From positions 310,001 to 374,000 of the forward strand of contig NZ_BMQW01000002.1 in the NCBI RefSeq assembly GCF_014648315.1: a stretch of 64,000 nucleotides of DNA, read 5' to 3'. How positions within the stretch are numbered: the stretch's first letter is position 1; the number at the start of each line of letters is the position of its first letter. This document shows, piece by piece, positions 54,899 through 61,409 of this stretch. The DNA is from Shewanella ulleungensis. GTDB lineage: Bacteria > Pseudomonadota > Gammaproteobacteria > Enterobacterales > Shewanellaceae. The position numbers and the translations under genes are program-made. The notes under the pieces are model-generated. The model saw only the letters and a list, made by a program, of their open reading frames with translations, searched no databases and was not told the DNA's origin.

Positions 54899-55306
54899 AT
54901 GACCCATACTCTATTTTCTCGATTGGCCATCTTTGTTGCCGCTGGTTTTTTCTGTTTTATTATATGGATCATTTATTTAGCTAACACGGGTGGTGGCAGC
55001 ATTTTTTTCGAGTTAATCCGTTACATTCCTTATGGCGATAAAGTTGGCCATATGCTGTTATTTGGACTATTAACATTTGTAGCCAATTTAGCGTTACAGA
55101 GTCGACACTTTCTGCTTGGACGTATTCCGCTTTATTACGGTGCTGTGCTAGTGTCAATATTCGTCTTGAGTGAAGAAATCAGCCAGGGCTTTATTCCATC
55201 AAGAACATTAGACATCATCGATTTAATCGCAGATGCAGTAGGTATTACTTTATTCAGTTATTTAAGCTGCGTAACTCAGCGTTATATTGATAAACAGCGG
55301 CAATAA
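54899..55306 (+). CDS. VanZ-like membrane protein
   Basis: 135 aa with four hydrophobic segments. VanZ-like features: DKVGHMLLFGLLTFVANLAL (about residues 48-67), SEEISQGFIPSRTLDIIDLIADAVG (about 94-118). VanZ gives low teicoplanin resistance in Enterococcus, but the family is broad and the role in Gram-negative bacteria is unknown. Confidence 0.87.
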   Translation: MTHTLFSRLAIFVAAGFFCFIIWIIYLANTGGGSIFFELIRYIPYGDKVGHMLLFGLLTFVANLALQSRHFLLGRIPLYYGAVLVSIFVLSEEISQGFIPSRTLDIIDLIADAVGITLFSYLSCVTQRYIDKQRQ

Positions 55307-55363
55307 CACACTGAGTTAGCATCCTTTGGGTTTAACCATATAGTGAACATAGAGAGGTATAAT

Positions 55364-56197
55364 GTGAATTCTCCTTTAGTGACCACAGATTGGCTGGCGT
55401 TACATCTTGAAGATCCAGATCTCGTCATACTCGATGCCAGCATGGAAGTTGTGCTGGGTAAAGAGCCACTGGTATACGATGAGCTATATGTCATCCCCGG
55501 TGCAATATCATGCCAAATTGATAAGCTACTATTTGATCACCTTTCACCACAAACCCACGCGATGCCAACCCCTGAACAATTCACCCATGCCGCGCAAATC
55601 TTGGGTATCACTCATAATAACACCGTAGTTATTTACGATGACCAGGGTATTTATTCATCGCCACGCGCCTGGTGGACATTAAAAGCCATGGGATTTGAAA
55701 AAGTGTTTGTGCTTGATGGCGGACTACCGCAGTGGCGTGCAGAAGGTAAGGACACTGTGCGTCAATTTGCTAGCCCAATTCAGGCCGGCGATATAAAAGG
55801 GCGTTTATTACAACATAAGATATGTGACACCGAATTTGTATTAACTCATCTTGGTCATGCCAATGTAGATATTATTGATGCCCGCGCAGCAGGACGCTTT
55901 AATGGTACATCACCCGAACCTCGTGTTGGCATGCGCAGTGGTCATATTCCTGGCTCGTTAAACTTGCCGTTTGCTCAGGTGCTCAATGGCTTTAAAATGA
56001 AGTCGACTAAAGAGCTGCACACCATTTTTGCTAATCTTGATACCAGCAATAATGCCCAACGTGTGTTCACTTGTGGCTCTGGTATCACCGCATGTATTTT
56101 GATTTTAGCCTCGTATGTTGCAGGCCATCATCAAGCTGCGTTATACGATGGCTCATGGGCAGTTTGGGGCGGAGATGCAGCACTGCCTATAGAGTAG
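55364..56197 (+). CDS. sseA: 3-mercaptopyruvate sulfurtransferase
   Basis: 277 aa with two rhodanese domains. The N-terminal one is inactive; the C-terminal one has the active loop CGSGITA (Cys about residue 237), the mercaptopyruvate type. DARAAGRFNGTSPEPRVGMRSGHIPGSLNLPF is the usual approach. GTG 55364 has GAGAGG upstream; a GTG at 55343 would add seven residues. Moves sulphur from 3-mercaptopyruvate to thiols or cyanide. Confidence 0.93.
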   Translation: MNSPLVTTDWLALHLEDPDLVILDASMEVVLGKEPLVYDELYVIPGAISCQIDKLLFDHLSPQTHAMPTPEQFTHAAQILGITHNNTVVIYDDQGIYSSPRAWWTLKAMGFEKVFVLDGGLPQWRAEGKDTVRQFASPIQAGDIKGRLLQHKICDTEFVLTHLGHANVDIIDARAAGRFNGTSPEPRVGMRSGHIPGSLNLPFAQVLNGFKMKSTKELHTIFANLDTSNNAQRVFTCGSGITACILILASYVAGHHQAALYDGSWAVWGGDAALPIE

Positions 56198-56217
56198 AGT
56201 TCAATATCAATGTCATC

Positions 56218-56374
56218 TCGGGAATGCTTATATTTACAGTCATTCCCGAAAATCTGTTAATCGGGAATCCAGGTGTTGTTTTTGGCTTATGGCCTACAGT
56301 CACTAACGCTTAAGCGCGCAAGGGTGCTATTAGATTATGGCCTACGGCACTATCGTCGTGGTCGCAGGCCGTAG
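56218..56374. repeat. REP-like inverted and direct repeat region
   Basis: Three alternating arms TCGGGAATG (56218), CATTCCCGA (56241) and TCGGGAATCC (56261) can form two mutually exclusive hairpins. Next come two near-copies of TATGGCCTACRGYCACTA (56288 and 56336), and CTACGGC (56342) pairs with GCCGTAG (56368). This looks like a REP/BIME-style intergenic repeat. It fills most of the gap between the converging sseA and bufC genes and may also act as a transcription barrier. Confidence 0.65.
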
Positions 56375-56478
56375 ATAAATAAATACAAACACCTTGTTCC
56401 CGGTTCAAAGCATTTCAGGGACGACGAGAAGGTAGGCAGTTATAAAGCTTTGCCCAGAAATGAGTTAACGTAAATTAG

Positions 56479-57288
56479 CTACTTACTCACTATCGCTCGA
56501 ACTAAGCCACGTTGAAACCAGGTTTGCATGGTTTGCAGTACCATCATTGGCGCAGATTTCTCGTCGCGCCATTGCAGCATTTGTTCGCACTGCTCGGCAA
56601 AGTTATTGCCCTGAATAAAGCCGAGTAACAGCGCATGTTGCTCAGTTGATAACGAAACAAACTCGGTTAAGCGCGACTCTCCCCGCCATAGTAACCATGC
56701 TCTAGGCGATTCATAGTCCGGCGCTGGTGGCGCTGTGTCTATTTTCAATGCTTGCCAGGCTTCGACGGCATTACTGTTACATGTAAATATTTGTACGCTG
56801 GGATGAAAACGTAAACAGCAATTGGGCCACAATTCTGGTGACATAGCCTGTAAGTCACTAAAGCTTGCTCGGGCGCAGTCTGCAGCATCAAATGCATTAA
56901 GTAACCTGCGCTCAAATCGTGCTAAATCGGCAATAATAGGATGCTGTTTAAAAAACGTGTCTTGTTGTAAAAAATCTGGGAGCCCATCACAGAATTGGCG
57001 TAAAGATTTATTGGTTGATGGAAATTGACGGGTATAGTCGGCGGCCATTTTATCGAATAAATCGTCACCCAAATACAACCCCAGCAGCTGATGGTCGGTT
57101 TCAATGGTTTCCTTTAAGCGGATCCGGTAAGCATTGGCATAAATTTGTAAGCGATCATTGGCGTTGATCCCCGCTTGTTCAGAGACATTAGCTTTCATCA
57201 CCGACTGAATGTGTCCGTATTGTGTATCCGAACCATCTGACAATAAATACTGCATAAATTGCTGTTGAATTTCAGCTAAACGACTCAT
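56479..57288 (-). CDS. bufC: DUF2063 partner protein of the MNIO enzyme (BufC/HvfC-like)
   Basis: 269 aa. The N-terminal DUF2063 domain (about residues 5-95) has the signature LQIYANAYRIRLKETIETDHQLLGLYLGDDLFDKMAADY; the rest is a divergent C-terminal domain with DLARFERRLLNAFDAAD. In bufferin and related RiPP clusters this protein binds the precursor leader and delivers it to the DUF692 enzyme. It begins 2 bases after bufB, so the two are made together. Confidence 0.9.
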   Translation of the reverse strand: MSRLAEIQQQFMQYLLSDGSDTQYGHIQSVMKANVSEQAGINANDRLQIYANAYRIRLKETIETDHQLLGLYLGDDLFDKMAADYTRQFPSTNKSLRQFCDGLPDFLQQDTFFKQHPIIADLARFERRLLNAFDAADCARASFSDLQAMSPELWPNCCLRFHPSVQIFTCNSNAVEAWQALKIDTAPPAPDYESPRAWLLWRGESRLTEFVSLSTEQHALLLGFIQGNNFAEQCEQMLQWRDEKSAPMMVLQTMQTWFQRGLVRAIVSK

Positions 57289-57290
57289 GT

Positions 57291-58229
57291 TTATGCCCTA
57301 ACTTTTTGTGATGAACTGTGATTAGTGTTGATGAGCTGATTTAAGTCATCCAGTGAGCGAGTGCCAAATTGTGAGCGTGCAAGGGCTGGGTCATCGGGTA
57401 ACGTTAACTGAGCAATATGTTTCGCTTCGAGTAATTCATTATATAACGCGGGGAAGTCAGGAATATTCGCGTCACGTTCAATCATGGTGCTAACCGCGCC
57501 AAAGCGCTCTAGTGCTGCTTGGTAAAGTGTCCAAACAGACGGTGGCACATCATGGTCGTGAGTATCAATAACATAATCCCCAAAGTCGCTATGGCCTGCT
57601 AAATGGAATTGTTGTACCCGGCGAGGGTCGATTTTTTTAAGGTAGTCGAGCGGATTAAAATGATGATTGCGGGCGCTGACATAAATGTTATTAATGTCGA
57701 GTAATACTAGGCAATCAGCCGCTTCTGCGACCTGACTTAAAAAATCCCACTCGTCCATGGTCGAGTCTTGATATGACAAATAACTCGATACGTTTTCCAG
57801 TAATATTCGACGGCCTAAAAAGTCCTGCACAATACGAACTCGCTCAGCAACATGCTTAACGGTTTCTTCGGTATAAGGCAGTGGTAGTAAATCATGGCTA
57901 TTGACGCCGTGAATTGAGGTCCAGCAAATATGGTCTGAAATCCATTTAGGTTGAATGTCGTTACTCAGTTTTTTGAGGGCTTTAAGGTAATCCATATCTA
58001 TAGGATCTGTGCTACCTATAGACATTGAGACACCGTGCATCACAACAGGATATTGCTCGGCAATGGCTTGTAAATAATATCGGGGTTTACCGCCCGCAAC
58101 TAGGTAGTTTTCAGATAATACTTCAAACCAGTCTATATCGGGTTGGTGTTGTAAAATATGTTCAAAATGGTCAGTTCGTAAGCCTAAACCAAATCCGAGA
58201 AAGTCTTCTGTTATAACTGTATTTGGCAT
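57291..58229 (-). CDS. bufB: DUF692 multinuclear iron oxidase (MNIO; BufB/HvfB-like)
   Basis: 312 aa TIM-barrel iron enzyme. Start ATG 58229 (MPNTVITEDFLGFGLGLR); longer starts add a hydrophobic non-family leader. Metal-ligand segments typical of MNIOs: VMHGVSMSIG (His), SDHICW (Asp, His), LLENVSSYLSY (Glu), LLDINNIYVSA (Asp, Asn), QFHLAGH (His), DTHDHDV (His, Asp, His) and MIERD (Glu). Related BufB converts precursor cysteines to 5-thiooxazole groups that bind copper. A hairpin separates it from bufA. Confidence 0.94.
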   Translation of the reverse strand: MPNTVITEDFLGFGLGLRTDHFEHILQHQPDIDWFEVLSENYLVAGGKPRYYLQAIAEQYPVVMHGVSMSIGSTDPIDMDYLKALKKLSNDIQPKWISDHICWTSIHGVNSHDLLPLPYTEETVKHVAERVRIVQDFLGRRILLENVSSYLSYQDSTMDEWDFLSQVAEAADCLVLLDINNIYVSARNHHFNPLDYLKKIDPRRVQQFHLAGHSDFGDYVIDTHDHDVPPSVWTLYQAALERFGAVSTMIERDANIPDFPALYNELLEAKHIAQLTLPDDPALARSQFGTRSLDDLNQLINTNHSSSQKVRA

Positions 58230-58268
58230 TGGGTACCCTGTCATTGCGAACAAATTGGTAATGAATAA

Positions 58269-58313
58269 AAGGCTGATGACGTTCAAATTAAATAGTGAGA
58301 AGCCATCAGCCTT
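58269..58313 (-). promoter_or_regulatory. Hairpin between bufA and bufB (attenuator candidate)
   Basis: On the minus strand AAGGCTGATG and CATCAGCCTT pair across a 25-base loop and are followed by TTATT. Placed after the precursor and before the enzyme genes, it probably lets far more bufA mRNA than bufBC mRNA be made, as is common for RiPP precursors. Confidence 0.6.
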
Positions 58314-58330
58314 GTGAGTTTTATTGATTA

Positions 58331-58789
58331 CTAGCTAACGTTACCGCCAATATCAGCACAAGATTTAGCAGTAGTGTTTACAAAGCCAGTACCTTTACAG
58401 CTTGCCATACCGCCACAAGCGTTATCGGCACCTTTGCAATCGTTATGGCCTTTACATACGTTAACGCCGTAACAATGTACTAGGTCTGCTTTAGTGACCT
58501 TGCCAACCCAATCATCTTTTTGTGAGCCGCCCACATCTGCACACGCTTTTGATGGCATGCCAACAAAGCCAGTACCTTTACAACTCGCTTGACCGCCACA
58601 GGCATTGTCAGCTGTTTTACAATCGTTGTGACCCTTACAGACGTTAACGCCGTAACAATGAACTAAATCTGTTTCACCAGCAGCCATTGGTGCACTAGTG
58701 GTCTCTGCCGCCATTGCATGACCTGATAAACTGGCCATAGCCAATGCGAGTGCTGCGCCAGTTAAGCTGGTTTGTGCTTTGGTATTCAT
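58331..58789 (-). CDS. bufA: Bufferin-type RiPP precursor with two tandem Cys-rich cores
   Basis: 152 aa. A Sec signal peptide ([20 protein letters not shown]..., cleavage near residue 27, AMA/AE) sends it to the periplasm, a hallmark of bufferins. Then two 48-residue repeats, residues 41-88 and 102-149, identical at 40 of 48 positions, each with six Cys in the order CYG, VCKG, DCK, ACGG, SCKG, CAD, joined by a 13-residue linker. One such unit is the usual size of a BufA2-like precursor, so this is an internal duplication, 12 Cys in all. Expected function is periplasmic copper binding after modification by BufB/BufC. Good ribosome site (AAGGAAGACAATATG). Confidence 0.9.
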   Translation of the reverse strand: MNTKAQTSLTGAALALAMASLSGHAMAAETTSAPMAAGETDLVHCYGVNVCKGHNDCKTADNACGGQASCKGTGFVGMPSKACADVGGSQKDDWVGKVTKADLVHCYGVNVCKGHNDCKGADNACGGMASCKGTGFVNTTAKSCADIGGNVS

Positions 58790-59147
58790 ATTGTCTTCCT
58801 TACAATGTTGATAGTGTGATTACTGCTTATTATTGTTGACTCGTGACAAGTTTGATTTGCTGCAGCTACCACACTTGTTAGGAGTTATTAGTATTGACCG
58901 TTAAGTCACTTAATATCTTTCACGTAAAAGTGTAGGTAAGTAATTTATTTGCGGGGGGCGATTTACATTTATTAACGAATTTAATTAAAAATTTAATTTA
59001 ACTCGTTAATAAAATTAGAAAATAAATGTTAGTTTTTATTGAGAGAAATAGAATACTGTTTAAATATCATTAGATGTTAAGCTAGCCAAACAATGACAAA
59101 AATCGTCAAAGAAGGCGATTTATAATTAACCAAAATGAAGGGATACC
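58790..59147. promoter_or_regulatory. Divergent spacer upstream of bufA and the MAPEG gene
   Basis: 358 AT-rich bases without a gene. It has an 8-bp inverted repeat ATTAACGA (58971) / TCGTTAAT (59003) separated by 24 A/T bases, and a run of six G's near 58952. Promoters for both genes must lie here. I see no clear ECF-sigma or metal-regulator box. Confidence 0.5.
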
Positions 59148-59531
59148 ATGCAAACCATTTTGATTTGTTTACTAATAGCAATGTTACTGCCATATGCCGC
59201 TAAAGTGCCTGTTGCGATGGCAATGGCTAAGTTAGGCCGTTATGACAATAACCATCCGCGCGCGCAGCAAGCGCAATTAACTGGTTTTGGCGCGCGAGCC
59301 GTGGCAGGGCATCAAAATGCATTTGAGTCTTTAATCGTTTTTGGCATAGCAGTGCTAACAGCATTAATCACCAATAACGTTACTGATGTGGTGGCGCTAT
59401 TGGCCATAGTACATGTTGTGGCTCGAGTGGTTTACCATGCAATGTATTTACTCAATTATGGCACGTTACGCTCTTTGTCATGGTTTGTAGCTATTGGCGC
59501 GTCGATAGCGATTTTTTGCCAGGCTTTTTAA
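59148..59531 (+). CDS. MAPEG-family membrane protein
   Basis: 127 aa with four membrane helices. The bacterial MAPEG signature is seen in RAQQAQLTGFGARAVAGHQNAFESLIVFGIAVL (about residues 37-70) and ARVVYHAMYLLNYGTLRSLSW (about 89-110). The family includes glutathione-dependent transferases and peroxidases; many bacterial members are uncharacterised. Start follows AAGGGAT. Confidence 0.88.
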   Translation: MQTILICLLIAMLLPYAAKVPVAMAMAKLGRYDNNHPRAQQAQLTGFGARAVAGHQNAFESLIVFGIAVLTALITNNVTDVVALLAIVHVVARVVYHAMYLLNYGTLRSLSWFVAIGASIAIFCQAF

Positions 59532-59533
59532 CG

Positions 59534-59734
59534 TAGGGTCTATTGACCTTTTAAGGTTGTTTTTGCAGCTAATTGTTACATATACAACTGCGCGACAGAT
59601 ATTTTGAGGTGTAGTTATTTTACGCAAAAAGTCGTAACGCCGTAAAAATGGTCAACAAACGTTGTTCGAAAAGGTTGGCTAAAAACGTTTTAATCTCTAA
59701 CAAAATTCAACCAGCAACGACTAACAGACCCTAA
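59534..59734. repeat. 201-bp MITE-like element
   Basis: Ends carry imperfect inverted repeats: TAGGGTCTATTGACC on the left and, read inward from the right, TAGGGTCTGTTAGTC. There is no coding frame of note inside. It sits between a stop codon and a terminator, a typical home for small non-autonomous elements. A flanking target-site duplication could not be made out. Confidence 0.5.
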
Positions 59735-59738
59735 TAAT

Positions 59739-59763
59739 AAAAAACGCCTTAACGGCGTTTTTT
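59739..59763 (-). terminator. Terminator of the small exported protein gene
   Basis: AAAAAACGCC / GGCGTTTTTT with a TTAAC loop, just past the stop codon of the gene at 59789-60031. Confidence 0.9.
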
Positions 59764-59788
59764 TCATTACGGTATAGTGGTTTTGTGC

Positions 59789-60031
59789 TTAATCTAGGCT
59801 GGTTATACGTTCATAACCCATTTCAGTTAATTGGTCGTTTACGCAATCTAATAAAAAGGAAGCGATCTCAGCTTCAGGTAATTGGTCTTCAAGCGCGATT
59901 TGTTGGCAGGCTTGCTTTAGTGAAGCAACATCTTTAACGGACGCTTGTGGTAATGCGTTTGCTGTAAAACTAAGAGCAACGCAACTTGTAAATATTGTCG
60001 CAAGGGTAAGGCGGGTCATTGTGGATTGCAT
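59789..60031 (-). CDS. Small exported protein, unknown
   Basis: 80 aa. Signal peptide (MQSTMTRLTLATIFTSCVALSFTANA, cleavage near residue 26). The mature 54 residues are acidic and have two cysteines (KQACQQ and LLDCVN) spaced for a helix-helix disulphide. Good ribosome site (AGAAGGAACAACC). I do not recognise a family. Confidence 0.65.
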   Translation of the reverse strand: MQSTMTRLTLATIFTSCVALSFTANALPQASVKDVASLKQACQQIALEDQLPEAEIASFLLDCVNDQLTEMGYERITSLD

Positions 60032-60138
60032 GGTTGTTCCTTCTTGGAGAACTTTGTTATTTTGACAAATACTACTGTAGCTTAGTTCCTTTGGATAGAG
60101 CGTAAAAAGGCTTTTATCGTAAATTAGGTAATAATTTT

Positions 60139-60801
60139 ATGACCAATTTTGAGGTGCTGCTTTATCAGGTTAATCAATGTCAGTATTGTGCGGCACAGTT
60201 AACTGGCGGTGTGCGCCCTGTGGTGCAACTCGATCCTCAAGCAAAGGTGTTAATCATTGGTCAGGCACCAGGGCGGAAAGTGCATGAAACAGGCATTCCT
60301 TTTAATGATGCCAGTGGCGACAGGTTGCGTGAATGGTTGGGCGTCAGCCGTGAGGTATTTTATGATGCTAAGCAGATTGCTATTATGCCAATGGGCTTTT
60401 GTTATCCGGGCAGTTATACCGCAGCGACTGCCAAGAAAGGTCAGTCTGGCGATTTACCGCCAAGGCCTGAGTGCGCACCTAAATGGCACTCGTTATTACT
60501 CGCTCAGTTAACGCAAGTGCAATTAGTGTTATTGGTTGGTCAATATGCTCAACAGTATTATTTAAGCCATCAGCATTTAACAACTAATGAGCTAGCCAGT
60601 AGCGAGCTAACCAACCATCCGTTAATTAACAAACCTAAAACGCTCACAGAAACAGTAAAACAATGGCGCAGCTTTGGGCCTCATTTTGTCCCTCTGCCAC
60701 ATCCCAGTCCGCGAAATAATATCTGGCTGAGCCGTAATCCTTGGTTTGAACAGGATGTGCTCAGCCATATTCAGCAGCGCGTTCGTCAAGCATTAGCTTA
60801 A
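60139..60801 (+). CDS. Uracil-DNA glycosylase-family protein
   Basis: 220 aa of the UDG superfamily (PF03167 type). Motif A-like GQAPGRKVHETGIPFNDASGDRLREWLG (about residues 47-74) and the C-terminal motif PLPHPSPRNNIWLSRNPWF (His about 190) are intact; this is the common 'uracil-DNA glycosylase family' branch with short N-terminal Cys pair (QCQYCAA), which could be part of an Fe-S site as in families 4/5, although the full four-Cys set is not obvious. DNA repair is likely but activity is unproven. Confidence 0.85.
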   Translation: MTNFEVLLYQVNQCQYCAAQLTGGVRPVVQLDPQAKVLIIGQAPGRKVHETGIPFNDASGDRLREWLGVSREVFYDAKQIAIMPMGFCYPGSYTAATAKKGQSGDLPPRPECAPKWHSLLLAQLTQVQLVLLVGQYAQQYYLSHQHLTTNELASSELTNHPLINKPKTLTETVKQWRSFGPHFVPLPHPSPRNNIWLSRNPWFEQDVLSHIQQRVRQALA

Positions 60802-60806
60802 CTTGT

Positions 60807-61310
60807 TTACGCTTGTTTGCTGGCGATAAACGCAATACTTGTAGCGTCTAAACAGCGTTTAGATAAGTAGGTAGTGCTTTTTTGTAAGGCAATCAAAAAG
60901 CCTGCTTCAGTCTGGGTGACACGATAAACATCAGTCCATAAAATCTGTTGATTCACATGAGTTGATTGACTGTGGATGCCGTTATCGTCGATGGCCAGTG
61001 TAACTGTGTCTCCAGCAGCTTTACTCATCATTTGTCGCCATAACCACCAGGTCTTTTTAAAGCGAATACTTAGCCATTCAACCACGGCTAACCCAATAAA
61101 GAAATAACCTAAATAGTAAGTTTCTTTACTGCTAACGGCTAGCTGACTGATGTTATCGAACAGCAATATACCTAAACCAATCACCGCAAAAATTACGGTT
61201 TTAAGGTATTGCTTGGGATGAGTTTTTGGGCTGACTGATTGAGTAAAGCATTCTTCAAAGTAAGCTTTATCGAGTACATATTCGCTGGTGTACGTAAACG
61301 CTGATGACAT
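60807..61310 (-). CDS. YcxB-like membrane protein
   Basis: 167 aa with two membrane helices (about residues 35-53 and 62-80) followed by a C-terminal YcxB-like domain (DDNGIHSQSTHVNQQILWTDVYRVTQTEAGFLIALQ...). Unknown function. Converges on the UDG-family gene with only 5 bases between. Confidence 0.8.
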   Translation of the reverse strand: MSSAFTYTSEYVLDKAYFEECFTQSVSPKTHPKQYLKTVIFAVIGLGILLFDNISQLAVSSKETYYLGYFFIGLAVVEWLSIRFKKTWWLWRQMMSKAAGDTVTLAIDDNGIHSQSTHVNQQILWTDVYRVTQTEAGFLIALQKSTTYLSKRCLDATSIAFIASKQA

Positions 61311-61352
61311 GATGACCTAAAATCGACAATGGAATTACTGTAATTATCGCAT

Positions 61353-61392
61353 AGCCATTGGTTTGCTCAAAGCAAAGTGCAAACCAATGGCT
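61353..61392. other. 14-bp perfect stem-loop after glnD
   Basis: AGCCATTGGTTTGC pairs with GCAAACCAATGGCT across a 12-base loop, 17 bases beyond the glnD stop. No T-run follows on the glnD strand, so it may be an RNA 3'-end stabiliser or factor-assisted terminator. Confidence 0.6.
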
Positions 61393-61409
61393 AACCCGTT
61401 GTATCTTAG

